DNA of 64,000 nt from Eubacteriaceae bacterium. GTDB lineage: Bacteria; Bacillota; Clostridia; Eubacteriales; Eubacteriaceae. Below the pieces are notes generated by a model. It had not been told where the DNA came from and made no database searches. It saw only the letters and a list, made by a program, of their open reading frames with translations. Below, piece after piece: positions 1-9,729 of this stretch (the first letter of the stretch is position 1; each line of letters begins with the position of its first letter). The position numbers and the translations under genes were made by a program. The stretch lies in NCBI GenBank assembly GCA_012522805.1, contig JAAYJS010000035.1:1-64000 (forward strand), written 5' to 3'.

Positions 1-145
1 ACTCAAGGTATAATCAATGTAAGGTCGTCTGATGTATTGAGACGACTTCGAGATACCTTCAAGATGATGATGTTTGATAAAACTTGGAGGTGATGCGTAA
101 AATTTAGAACTATACAATATAAAAAAATATGAAAAGGGGAGAAAT

Positions 146-2125
146 ATGCGTACATATTCAAAAGAGGAATTGCAAGATAATGTTCGTTATTTGGAGTTGT
201 TGTCAAAGAGTTTCCCGACGGCTAACAAGGCAGTGGAAGAGATCGTCAACCTCTCCGCCATTTTAAACTTGCCTAAGGGAACTGAGCACTTTTTAACGGA
301 CATTCATGGCGAAGATGAAGCCTTCCACCATGTTATGCAAAATGCTTCCGGTGCTATACGACGCAAAGTATTGGAAGAGTTGGAAAATACCGTCTGTATA
401 ACGGAATTGAATGAGTTGGTCACGTTAATTTATTACCCCAAGGAAAAACTGGATCTCATTAAAAAAGAAAAAACCGGAGATATCTTGGAAAATTGGTACA
501 AATTAACGATCTACCGTTTGGTCATCGTTTGTCGAGCTGCCGCTTCAAAATATACGCGCTCTAAAGTGAGAAAAGCCCTTCCGGAAGACTTTGCTTACAT
601 CATGGAAGAGCTCATTCAGGAAGAAGAAGAGCGTATGAATAAAAAGGAATACTATCATAACATCATCGACAGTTTGGTGTTTTATGGTAGAGCGGATACC
701 TTTATTATCAAAATTTCTCAGGTGATCAAACGCTTCGTCATTGACCATTTGCATATCATCGGGGATATTTTTGACAGAGGTCCGGGCCCTCACCATGTTA
801 TGGAAACCCTGATGGACCACCACTCCTTGGACATTCAATGGGGAAATCATGACATTTTATGGATGGGGGCGGCCGCCGGTAGCTTGGCTTGTATTTGTAA
901 TGTTATTCGGATTGCGTTGAGATATGCCAACATCAATGTTTTGGAAGATGGCTACGGCATCAATATGATCAATTTGGCGGGATTGGCGGAAAATTATTAC
1001 ACCGATGATCCATGCGACGCCTTCCTACCAAAAGTTAATCCTGAAAGCATGTCCTCCTATGAATACGGCTTAATGGCACGGATGCATAAAGCGATTTCTG
1101 TTATTCAATTCAAAATCGAAGACCAACTGATCAAATCACGTCCGGAATATATGATGGAGGATCGCATCATTTTATCGACCTTTAACGCTGAAAAAGGAAC
1201 GGTGATGGTGGAAGGTGTCGAATACCCCTTAAACGACACGCTGTTCCCCACCGTCGATCCTAAAAATCCTGCACAATTAACTGAAATGGAACAAATTGTT
1301 ATCGACAAACTGTTAATTTCATTTAAAGCCAGCGACAAATTGCAAAAACACGTGCGGTTTTTGTTCAACAAAGGGTCTATGTACTTGGCCTATAACAACA
1401 ACTTGTTGTACCACGCCAGTATGCCCATTACAGAAGAGGGCACATTTAAGGTCATCAAACTGGAAGATGAATACTACTCCGGAAAACGATTGATGGATAA
1501 AATGGACCAAATGGCCAGAGAAGCGTACTTTAGCCAAAAAGAACTCCGTCAGACCGACTTCTTTTGGTATCTCTGGTGTCACCAAGATTCTCCCTTGTTT
1601 GGAAAATCGAAAATGGCCACCTTCGAACGCTATTTCATCGATGACAAAAAGACCCATAAAGAACACTATACGCCTTATTTTATAAAAATGGATGACGACG
1701 GAACCTTTGCTAAAATGTTATTGAAGGAATTTGGTGTTGACCCAGAAGTGGGCCGCATTATCAACGGTCATGTACCGGTCAAAGTAAAATCCGGAGAAAG
1801 CCCCATCCGCGCAGGCGGCAAATTACTGGTGATAGACGGTGGTTTTGCCAAAGCTTACCAAAAATCGACGGGAATTGCGGGCTATACCTTAACCTACAAC
1901 TCCTATGGACTCACCTTAATGGTACACCAACCCTTCGAATCCTTAGAAAGAGTTTTAAGCGACGAATACGATATGATGTCCATGAAAAATGTTGTCGAAA
2001 CGGTTGTAAAGCGGATTCGAGTCCGGGATACAGATATCGGCAAGAAATTGATGAAACAAAAAGAAGAGTTGGAAATGCTGATTCAAGGCTATCGGAAAGG
2101 AATTATTAAAGAAAAACTAAGTTAA
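146..2125 (+). CDS. fbp: Fructose-1,6-bisphosphatase class III
   Basis: 659 aa ORF; LTDIHGEDEAFHHV, GDIFDRGPGPHHVM and WGNHDILWMGAA phosphoesterase motifs typical of Firmicutes class III FBPase. Confidence 0.95.
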   Translation: MRTYSKEELQDNVRYLELLSKSFPTANKAVEEIVNLSAILNLPKGTEHFLTDIHGEDEAFHHVMQNASGAIRRKVLEELENTVCITELNELVTLIYYPKEKLDLIKKEKTGDILENWYKLTIYRLVIVCRAAASKYTRSKVRKALPEDFAYIMEELIQEEEERMNKKEYYHNIIDSLVFYGRADTFIIKISQVIKRFVIDHLHIIGDIFDRGPGPHHVMETLMDHHSLDIQWGNHDILWMGAAAGSLACICNVIRIALRYANINVLEDGYGINMINLAGLAENYYTDDPCDAFLPKVNPESMSSYEYGLMARMHKAISVIQFKIEDQLIKSRPEYMMEDRIILSTFNAEKGTVMVEGVEYPLNDTLFPTVDPKNPAQLTEMEQIVIDKLLISFKASDKLQKHVRFLFNKGSMYLAYNNNLLYHASMPITEEGTFKVIKLEDEYYSGKRLMDKMDQMAREAYFSQKELRQTDFFWYLWCHQDSPLFGKSKMATFERYFIDDKKTHKEHYTPYFIKMDDDGTFAKMLLKEFGVDPEVGRIINGHVPVKVKSGESPIRAGGKLLVIDGGFAKAYQKSTGIAGYTLTYNSYGLTLMVHQPFESLERVLSDEYDMMSMKNVVETVVKRIRVRDTDIGKKLMKQKEELEMLIQGYRKGIIKEKLS

Positions 2126-2248
2126 TATGTCGGTCAAAGTTTAAAATCAGGATGTTGTGTACCTTCTGAACTTTTATCAATAAAATATTTTCAAACCTTC
2201 CTATCTTTCTATGTACATAGAAATTGAAAAAACGAATACGTCAATCAC

Positions 2249-2291
2249 AAAAGCCAAAGATGTGTCAATTAAAACCATCTTGGCTTTTTGA
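2249..2291 (+). terminator. Rho-independent terminator after fbp
   Basis: Inverted repeat aaaagccaaagatg...catcttggcttttt followed by a T tract. Confidence 0.6.
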
Positions 2292-2384
2292 TTGAATAGA
2301 ATTGTATTTTTTACAATCCACAAAATTGAGTTTATTTCCTAAAATTAAAAACGTTTAAGCAACCAAAGTTTTTCGTCTAAAATA

Positions 2385-2413
2385 TTGACAGTAAAGCCTA
2401 ACAAGATTATAAT
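2385..2413 (+). promoter_or_regulatory. Sigma-70 type promoter for feo operon
   Basis: TTGACA (2385-2390), 17 bp spacer, TATAAT (2408-2413). Confidence 0.75.
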
Positions 2414-2459
2414 GACTTAAATATACATCATGAGTAATGGTAGCATGAAGGAGTTTACT

Positions 2460-2702
2460 ATGAAAAGCATGGATCAGTTAAAAGACGGTTTTTCCGGAAA
2501 GGTAGTAGCGTTACAAGGAAATAAACGCTTTATCAATCGCATTACCTCTATCGGAATTATTCCGGGTTCTAATTTTGAAGTGGTACAGAACCCAAATAGA
2601 AAACCGATTATTATCAATAGCAGAGATACGATGATCGCCATTAATAACCAAGATTGTAAAAATATTTTGTGTGAGGCGTGTCAGAAATGTCAAAGAATCT
2701 AA
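2460..2702 (+). CDS. feoA: FeoA family protein
   Basis: Small beta-barrel FeoA-like protein immediately upstream of feoB; aaggag RBS before ATG at 2460. Confidence 0.85.
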   Translation: MKSMDQLKDGFSGKVVALQGNKRFINRITSIGIIPGSNFEVVQNPNRKPIIINSRDTMIAINNQDCKNILCEACQKCQRI

Positions 2703-4705
2703 TCGCTCTTTTAGGACAGCCGAATGCAGGAAAGAGCACATTATTTAACGGTTTAACCGGGTCAAAGCAACATGTGGGCAATTGGCCCGGTAAAACAGTC
2801 GAACGCAAAGAAGGGCAATTCTCTTACAAGGGTCAAGATTACACCATTGTGGATTTGCCCGGTTCCTATAGCTTGTCGGCAAGCTCCGATGAGGAAATCA
2901 TCACCCGGCAATACATCGCAGGGGGTGAAAGCGAATTGACTTGCATTCTAATTGATTCATCACAATTAGAACGTTCGTTGTACATGTTGGCAGATTACGT
3001 TGGCATACAGAGAAAAGCCATCGTCGTCCTGAATATGATTGACGTCAGTAGAGCCCAAGGCAAGGTGATCGATACCGAATTGTTGAGTCAAAGATTGGGT
3101 GTACCGGTCATTCCATTTAACGCTGCAGATTTGAAAAACTATCAATCTTTTTACGAAGCATTGGAAGATGGCGCCATTGTTATTGAAGAAGATTTGATTG
3201 AAAAACAAAAGCAGGTTAATGGCGAAAAGTACCAACGACTGGCTGAAGCCCTATCAGAAAGCGATTTTAAACCTTATTCACACAATTGGATCATCACAAA
3301 AGTCATTGAAGGTGACGAAGAAATCGTCGATCTTGTCAAAGCAACCTTGACCACAAAACAGTGGCAAAGCTTGGAAAGCGATATCGATGATGGGCTAGAA
3401 GGAACACTTAAAACCGGAGAAGCAAAATTTAAATGGATAGAAGATCTGGTGTCCGGAGTCGTAACCTACCCAGAAACCAGAGAATTCAAAAGAAGCCGCT
3501 TTGATCGCTTAGCCACCCACAACACATGGGGCAAGCCATTGGCGGTGTTTATTATTTTATTGGGTTTAATGTTGTCCTATGTTCCTGCATTTCCATTTAT
3601 GCAGGCGGGTGAATGGATTTATACCAACGGTGTTGCTTATGTCACCGCGACTCTTTACGCAGCCGGTGTCTCGTCTTTTATTGCGGGACTGGTCGGTGTT
3701 TTAATATCGTCTATCGGTTTTTCATTATCCATGGCCGGTTTTGTAGTGGGGGTTGCGTTTATTTTTGGATTGATGGAAGATGTCGGATATATGGCAAGAG
3801 TGTCCTACGTGTTTGACGACACCATGTCCCAATTGGGACTACAGGGAAAGTCCATTATGCCGATCCTACTCTCCTTTGGTTGTACCATCGGTGGCGCTTC
3901 CGGCTCACGAGTCATCGACTCTTGGGGTCAAAAAGTATTGACCATGGCTTTGGCATGGGCAATACCCTGTGCCGGTACTTGGGGTGTGGTCGGCTTTATG
4001 TCCGGAGCGTTTTTTGATATCTACACACCTTTGGTGATTGCGTCCTTATTTTTTGTTGCCATTGTGCATATTGTGATCACGTCAAAGGTTTTCGTATCAT
4101 CTTTAGTACGAAGCGATGAACGACATGGGTTAATCATGGAGTTGCCTCCTTATCATAAACCTAAATGGGGCAATATCTTTCAATTTGTAGCCAATCGCTT
4201 TAATGAAATTTTAGTGCGTGCCTTACGCGTTATTATTTTAGTGTCCATTATTTTTTACTTTTTGTCCTACTCCCCGGATGGCAATGTCGATAACAGCCTC
4301 ATTTACCGAGTGGGTGTAATCATAGAACCGGTTACACGAATTTTCGGTATGACTTGGCAGTTGTTTATGGCTTTTATTGCATCTTTCATGGGAAAAGAAG
4401 CGGCATTGGGTGTGCTGAGTTCTCTTTACAGTAGTGGGGCTTCGGTTATGGAGTCCACCTTCTCAAGAGGTGACATCAGCAGTCAGTTAAGTAATGTCTT
4501 AACAACTCAAGTGGGTAAAGCGCAAGCATTGGCTTTCATTTATGCTTTTACGTTTAACGTACCTTGCGTTATGGCGGTGTCTTCCACTTATCAAGAAACC
4601 CATTCCTTCTCTTGGACATTGAAACTGACTTTGTATTATGTGGCTACAGCTTTTTTCTATGCATTTTTAGTGTATCGCGTCGGCTTGTTGTTGTGGGGTT
4701 CGTAA
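2687..4705 (+). CDS. feoB: Ferrous iron transport protein B
   Basis: N-terminal G protein (GQPNAGKSTLFNGLTG, VDLPGSYSL) plus Gate-type membrane domain. Confidence 0.95.
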   Translation: MSKNLIALLGQPNAGKSTLFNGLTGSKQHVGNWPGKTVERKEGQFSYKGQDYTIVDLPGSYSLSASSDEEIITRQYIAGGESELTCILIDSSQLERSLYMLADYVGIQRKAIVVLNMIDVSRAQGKVIDTELLSQRLGVPVIPFNAADLKNYQSFYEALEDGAIVIEEDLIEKQKQVNGEKYQRLAEALSESDFKPYSHNWIITKVIEGDEEIVDLVKATLTTKQWQSLESDIDDGLEGTLKTGEAKFKWIEDLVSGVVTYPETREFKRSRFDRLATHNTWGKPLAVFIILLGLMLSYVPAFPFMQAGEWIYTNGVAYVTATLYAAGVSSFIAGLVGVLISSIGFSLSMAGFVVGVAFIFGLMEDVGYMARVSYVFDDTMSQLGLQGKSIMPILLSFGCTIGGASGSRVIDSWGQKVLTMALAWAIPCAGTWGVVGFMSGAFFDIYTPLVIASLFFVAIVHIVITSKVFVSSLVRSDERHGLIMELPPYHKPKWGNIFQFVANRFNEILVRALRVIILVSIIFYFLSYSPDGNVDNSLIYRVGVIIEPVTRIFGMTWQLFMAFIASFMGKEAALGVLSSLYSSGASVMESTFSRGDISSQLSNVLTTQVGKAQALAFIYAFTFNVPCVMAVSSTYQETHSFSWTLKLTLYYVATAFFYAFLVYRVGLLLWGS

Positions 4706-4790
4706 GGACAATCAATAAACGGATTGAGAAATCGCAAATAGAATGATTTGAAGAGAAGCTTAAAAAGCAACTCAAATTGGGTGTGAGAAT

Positions 4791-5039
4791 ATGAAAGAAA
4801 TCTTGGAGATATTAAAAAGAGGCCACACGGTAACCATCGAAGATATTTCGGAAGAGTTGGGTCAAACAACCGAAGCGACCTTGGCGCGCCTTTCCGTTTT
4901 AGAAAATAAAGGCTATATCCGGCGCGTCGTCGACCTACCCACAGGCAACTGCTCCAACTGCAGCGCCTGTGCCAAAGGGGCTCTTGCCAATCCCGTAAAA
5001 AACGCACCAACTCTTTGGGAAGTTGTCGAACAAAAATAA
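4791..5039 (+). CDS. FeoC-like winged-helix regulator with Cys cluster
   Basis: HTH protein with C-x2-C-x2-C (NCSNCSAC) directly downstream of feoB. Confidence 0.65.
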   Translation: MKEILEILKRGHTVTIEDISEELGQTTEATLARLSVLENKGYIRRVVDLPTGNCSNCSACAKGALANPVKNAPTLWEVVEQK

Positions 5040-5056
5040 ATAGTGCATGAAACGAT

Positions 5057-5103
5057 AAAATCCAATTTGCTCTTGTTTCCATCAAGCAAATTGGATTTTT
5101 TAT
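5057..5103 (+). terminator. Rho-independent terminator of feo operon
   Basis: aaaatccaatttgct ... agcaaattggatttttt. Confidence 0.8.
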
Positions 5104-5144
5104 ATTTTAAAAAACTAAAAATATAAATTGAACAAAAATTTGCA

Positions 5145-5172
5145 TTGACATGAGATGGATTCTAGTTATAAT
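5145..5172 (+). promoter_or_regulatory. Sigma-70 type promoter for the LarA-like/catabolic cluster
   Basis: TTGACA (5145-5150), 16 bp spacer, TATAAT (5167-5172). Confidence 0.7.
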
Positions 5173-5237
5173 ATAATTGTGCAGTAAAGCAGTACGATGT
5201 GCGATAATATAGCACGTCCGTAAAAAAGGGGGTATTT

Positions 5238-6149
5238 ATGGCTTATAACTTATTAGAAAAATCAGAATTATGGATACATAACATTAAATTAGATTATGTG
5301 AATCTGAATGACCTAGCGAATGCAGTAGCCGATGTTATAAAAGTAAATCCTGAAAAGATATTGGTTGTAGATGTTCGAGATAATCATATTACTTTAGACA
5401 TTTTAGATAAAGTTGTTGAGGAAAAAAATATTGTAGGCAAAGAGAAAGAAATCATCGATGCAGTGGCTAGGGTACCAGGGGTTCGCATCAGCGAAGAAAC
5501 AGAGATAGCCTCTAGAGGTATCCTCGGCATGATTAATTTGACTCAATTATCCCAAGAAGAAATCGAAGAATCCCAAAATAAAGTAAACACGATGGTAGAT
5601 GATATTTTATCGAAACTTTCAAAACGGGTTTTGGTACACCCCACCGGATTTGAAGTAAGGGATAAAATGATTGAAGACACCAATACACCATATATAAAGA
5701 AAGTTCTTGAAGAGAAAGGGTACAGGGTAACGGTTGGTGAGGTAATTGAAGATGATCTCATAGATGTGATAAATCGATTGGAAGACGGATTAAACAGAGG
5801 TTTCGGTATGATTATCACAACAGGTGGTGTTGGTGCTGAAGATAAAGACAAAACGATTGAAGGATTTCTAAGAGTGGCTCCCAATACCAAAACGTCTTAC
5901 ATTGTCAAATTCCAAAAAGGAACCGGTCGTCATGTTAAGGACGGTGTTAAAGTTGCGGTGGGACAAGTTGGCCCAACAAAATTTGTTGCATTGCCGGGTC
6001 CCAATGATGAAGTTCAAATTGGGATGCAAATCCTATTGGAATGCATAGATGCAAATTGCGATAATCAAGAGACAGCCAATAAAATCGCTAACGCTATCGG
6101 CGAAAAAATGCTTGACCAATGGGAAAAACATCATCAGTTAGTACAGTGA
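5238..6149 (+). CDS. MoCF (MoaB/Mog/CinA N-terminal-like) molybdopterin-binding domain protein
   Basis: MIITTGGVGAEDKDKTIEG and ALPGPNDEV motifs of the MoCF_biosynth fold; N-terminal ~130 aa not recognised. Confidence 0.7.
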   Translation: MAYNLLEKSELWIHNIKLDYVNLNDLANAVADVIKVNPEKILVVDVRDNHITLDILDKVVEEKNIVGKEKEIIDAVARVPGVRISEETEIASRGILGMINLTQLSQEEIEESQNKVNTMVDDILSKLSKRVLVHPTGFEVRDKMIEDTNTPYIKKVLEEKGYRVTVGEVIEDDLIDVINRLEDGLNRGFGMIITTGGVGAEDKDKTIEGFLRVAPNTKTSYIVKFQKGTGRHVKDGVKVAVGQVGPTKFVALPGPNDEVQIGMQILLECIDANCDNQETANKIANAIGEKMLDQWEKHHQLVQ

Positions 6150-6199
6150 ATATAATGGTTTTAATAAGAACTATAAAATATTTTTATAAGGAGATCTAA

Positions 6200-7498
6200 G
6201 TGATGAAAACTATTCAAATTCCCTTTGAGGTTGCAGAGGATCGTGGTGTTACGATCGGGATTGATATTCCCGATAGTGTCAAACTCATTACCTATGTTAA
6301 GGATGAGCCCAACCCCGTCGAAGATATTCAACAGCATTTAATGAATGCAGTAGAAAACCCGGTTTCTGGAAAGACTTTTTCTGAACTCATAAAAAACAAA
6401 AAAAATGTTTTATTCATGATTGAAAACCAATTCAGACAAGCACCGGCTCATTTGTTGCTACCTCACCTTGTAGAAGAAGTAAAAAAAGCTGGAGGCACAC
6501 CAAAAATTATTTGCGCAACAGCAAAAATTGGTGCATTGAATGAAGAAGAAGTACGAGAAAAAATTGGTCCAGAACTTTATGACAGTGGAATAGAGGTAAC
6601 GTCCAACGATCCTTTTAATCAAGATGTCTATACATTTATGGGTGTCACTTCCCGGGGTATTCCTCTTTGGGTTCATAATTGGGTTGCTGAAGCCGATGTA
6701 AAAATTACCATCGGCTCAACTCAGGCTACTTTGTGGGGATATGGCGGTTCGGGTATGGTCATTCCGGGAACTGCTAGCGATGAAACCATCGAAATGAACC
6801 ACGTGTTTACTCTGTCACCTGATTGTGTGCCGGGCAACAACGACAATCATATTCAAAATGACAAATATGAAGCGCTAAAAATGGCTGGGATTGACATGGG
6901 CATTAACGTTATAACGGACAATTTATTTAGAATTTCCCATATTAACGCAGGTGACCCTGTTGAATCTCATTTGGAATCTATTAAAGAATATGATAAAACA
7001 TATCGTCTTCAATTCGAAGAAAAAGCAGATATCACCATTTGTGGCTCCACTGCCCCGACTAATCATTTGTTTTTTCATACCTCATGGGCAATTGTCAATT
7101 GTGAACCGGTAACCAAAGAGGACGGCACTATTTTGTTTGCCAGCCCCTGTCCCGGTTATCAAAATTGGCAAGGATGGGAATTGATGGATGTATTGAAAGA
7201 GTATTTACCACCTAGCCAAAAAAATCAAGAAAAAGTCCTAAGAGACTTCTATAAGAAACAAAATGAATTGTGGGCGGGTTGCATTTGGTACAAAATTTAT
7301 GAAATTCTTTTAAAGAAAAAAACCAAGTATATTACGCGAGATGAAAACCTGAAATTTGCGACAGGAGTCGGGCTAGATGCTTTTGGTCCTGATGATTTCC
7401 AAGAAGAAGTTGATAAGTTGATCAAAAAATACGGAAGCGATTGTACCATTGCTTTTGTACCCTTTGGTCGATATACCGTTTTAGAACCTAAAAGTTAG
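6200..7498 (+). CDS. LarA-superfamily (DUF2088) protein, divergent paralog 1
   Basis: NQFRQAPAHLLLPHLVEEVKKAGGTPKIICAT and GGSGMVIPGTASDETIEMNH align with LarA regions; H174 and K184 equivalents replaced by Q and G. Confidence 0.75.
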   Translation: MMKTIQIPFEVAEDRGVTIGIDIPDSVKLITYVKDEPNPVEDIQQHLMNAVENPVSGKTFSELIKNKKNVLFMIENQFRQAPAHLLLPHLVEEVKKAGGTPKIICATAKIGALNEEEVREKIGPELYDSGIEVTSNDPFNQDVYTFMGVTSRGIPLWVHNWVAEADVKITIGSTQATLWGYGGSGMVIPGTASDETIEMNHVFTLSPDCVPGNNDNHIQNDKYEALKMAGIDMGINVITDNLFRISHINAGDPVESHLESIKEYDKTYRLQFEEKADITICGSTAPTNHLFFHTSWAIVNCEPVTKEDGTILFASPCPGYQNWQGWELMDVLKEYLPPSQKNQEKVLRDFYKKQNELWAGCIWYKIYEILLKKKTKYITRDENLKFATGVGLDAFGPDDFQEEVDKLIKKYGSDCTIAFVPFGRYTVLEPKS

Positions 7499-7569
7499 CT
7501 TTGTTCTAAGCTTTTGTGGATAGATAGGTTACTGAGGTAACCTGAATACAATGATATAAGGAGTAAAAT

Positions 7570-8193
7570 ATGAAGTTGGTAAGCATTATGGCCAAAGTGG
7601 ATAAAGACAAATGCATCGGTTGTAAAACGTGTGAGAAGCTTTGTCCGGTTTTGGCTATCCAAATCGAGGACAAAAAAGCAATCATCGATGAAGATGCATG
7701 TAGAGGCTGTGCAAATTGTGCTGATCGTTGTCCCGTTTACGCCATTACTATGGTGAAACGAGAAGAACCTTTTACGGTTAAAGTGGATGTCAAGCAATTC
7801 CCGAAGGAAGCTATTGACGAGATATGTAGAAAAGCGCATGTCAATCCGGAACAAGTCTTGTGTTATTGTGTTGGAACGCGCGCAGAAGAAGTCGCCGCGG
7901 CATTATTATCTGGTGCAAAAACACCGGAAGAAGTGTCCTCTATGACGGGTATGCGTACGGGATGTACCATAGAATGCATACAACCCATGTTAAGAATGGT
8001 CGAAGCAGCCGGAAATAAGCTACAGCCCATCGAAGGCGGGCACCAATGGTACGGCAAGACGATTACAGCTTGGGAATTATCAGATGAAGTAAAAGACAAA
8101 TACAAGAGCAAAGGGTTTTTCTTTGATGAAGATAAAGAACTTTTAGATCAAATTGTAAATCTCAAGCTAGAGGAGGGACAGAATGAAAAATAA
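7570..8193 (+). CDS. Ferredoxin (2x[4Fe-4S]) fused to a BFD-like [2Fe-2S] domain
   Basis: CIGCKTCEKLCP and CRGCANCADRCP, then CYC...GCTIEC arrangement. Confidence 0.75.
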   Translation: MKLVSIMAKVDKDKCIGCKTCEKLCPVLAIQIEDKKAIIDEDACRGCANCADRCPVYAITMVKREEPFTVKVDVKQFPKEAIDEICRKAHVNPEQVLCYCVGTRAEEVAAALLSGAKTPEEVSSMTGMRTGCTIECIQPMLRMVEAAGNKLQPIEGGHQWYGKTITAWELSDEVKDKYKSKGFFFDEDKELLDQIVNLKLEEGQNEK

Positions 8194-9646
8194 TTTATTA
8201 AAAAGCCCGATTATGCCCATTTCCGCAAAAGAATCCCAATATGGGGTAGACCCTTCACATATCAAAAAGAGAGTAGCTGAAATGCCGGATATGGTGTCTG
8301 TATCGCTCAAAGATTTGTTTCCCGATCTTCCGGATGTCATCTATCCAGGTGCAGAGGATTCCTTAGAAATGCTTTATGAGACAGCTAAAGAAGAAATCAG
8401 AAAAATCGATATGGGCAAGATTAAAAGTGGTGATTCTGTCAATGTTTTGGCTTCGCATCATGGTTTTACGCTGTACGGTGGCGAACCCTACGCTATTTTG
8501 TTGCGAGCGATAAGAGATATTGTCGAAGAAAAAACCGGTACAAAAAATATCAGACTGAGAGCCGGTGTTGGTATGCGTTTTAGAGAAACGGAAGAGTATA
8601 TCAGACGCTATAAACTGGATGAATATTATAATGGAAAAGCAAAGGGAATGGCTCCAATAGATCCGGGAATTCCAATCGAAACAGAAATTGGCACCTTATA
8701 TGGCTTAAAAGCCGCTTATGATGCAGATTGGATTATCCATGCCCATCATACAGATGTCAGAGAAGTACATTTTCACAGACAGATTGATAAAGCGGTAAAA
8801 CCATTTGGGATGTCCTACGCAAGGATCGAGACTCGTTCTACCTATCACCAAAACTTAGGCCCTAGGGCAGCTAATTTTATAGCAAGGGCTATTTTTGAAT
8901 CGAATTTTGTTCAAGAAAAATTTGCCTTCGCAGCTTTTCTGGATGTTGGCCCCCACGGTGTTATTGGCGTGGATGCCGATGCAGATTTATACGCACTCAA
9001 TGACAGAGCTACATTTATCGGTTGTCAATTATATGGAAAAGTCATGCATTTGTTTGGAAAAATTGACGAATGCATTGCCGTATTGGATTTTCCGTGTCCA
9101 GTGCCCTATGTTTTTTCTGCAGGTGTTATCTACGCGAATTTTGCCGGTGCTAATGTCGATCTTTACGATATGGAAAAACCATTGCCACCTTATACTTGGT
9201 ATACGGAAGCATTTTACAAGAAAAACGGAAAACCAATGTTGGACTCAATACCTCCTTTAAACCCTTCAATTAAAATGTGCGTTCACAACTATGCTTGGAC
9301 AGGTTATCCTTCTGCATTTTTCTCAGAGATGATACCGACTGTTGTTGTAGGAGCTGAACAAGCTGAATTATTTGATATGGAGCCAATGAATATGACGTAC
9401 ATGAATCATGCAACAATTGCAAAATCTACTGATGCGGCAATGGAATTTGCATATAATGTGACCGGTACCGATAAGGTGATCATATTTGATGGCGCTATGG
9501 GAGGCCTCAATTGTTCAAAATCCCTAGCAGAATTTTTAATCGAAGTCGCGCCAATAGTCAGTAAAGAAGTAGAAGAAGATCTCCTGCCTAAATGGCTTAA
9601 ACAAAGAGGTGTCGACATTTCGGTATTGGAGGATATTCAAAAGTAG
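8183..9646 (+). CDS. LarA-superfamily (DUF2088)-like protein, divergent paralog 2
   Basis: 487 aa; VREVH-x9-K-x15-H spacing identical to LarA H174/K184/H200; LarA-like order of segments. Confidence 0.55.
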   Translation: MKNNLLKSPIMPISAKESQYGVDPSHIKKRVAEMPDMVSVSLKDLFPDLPDVIYPGAEDSLEMLYETAKEEIRKIDMGKIKSGDSVNVLASHHGFTLYGGEPYAILLRAIRDIVEEKTGTKNIRLRAGVGMRFRETEEYIRRYKLDEYYNGKAKGMAPIDPGIPIETEIGTLYGLKAAYDADWIIHAHHTDVREVHFHRQIDKAVKPFGMSYARIETRSTYHQNLGPRAANFIARAIFESNFVQEKFAFAAFLDVGPHGVIGVDADADLYALNDRATFIGCQLYGKVMHLFGKIDECIAVLDFPCPVPYVFSAGVIYANFAGANVDLYDMEKPLPPYTWYTEAFYKKNGKPMLDSIPPLNPSIKMCVHNYAWTGYPSAFFSEMIPTVVVGAEQAELFDMEPMNMTYMNHATIAKSTDAAMEFAYNVTGTDKVIIFDGAMGGLNCSKSLAEFLIEVAPIVSKEVEEDLLPKWLKQRGVDISVLEDIQK

Positions 9647-9729
9647 CTCTAAGATCCTAATAACGACGATTGTTGTAGCACCTAGAGAAGACATGATATG
9701 ATAGTAAAAATGAGAAAGTGAGAATTATC

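Noticed and set aside
3-206. Minus-strand 67-aa ORF at the left edge
   Set aside because: Low-complexity hydrophobic translation overlapping the fbp promoter/start; no recognisable family.
545-1666. Several antisense ORFs within fbp
   Set aside because: Shadow ORFs of a strongly conserved gene; no RBS or family signal.
6200-9646. Calling both DUF2088-like proteins lactate racemases
   Set aside because: Catalytic and attachment residues differ from LarA in each; only superfamily membership is supported.
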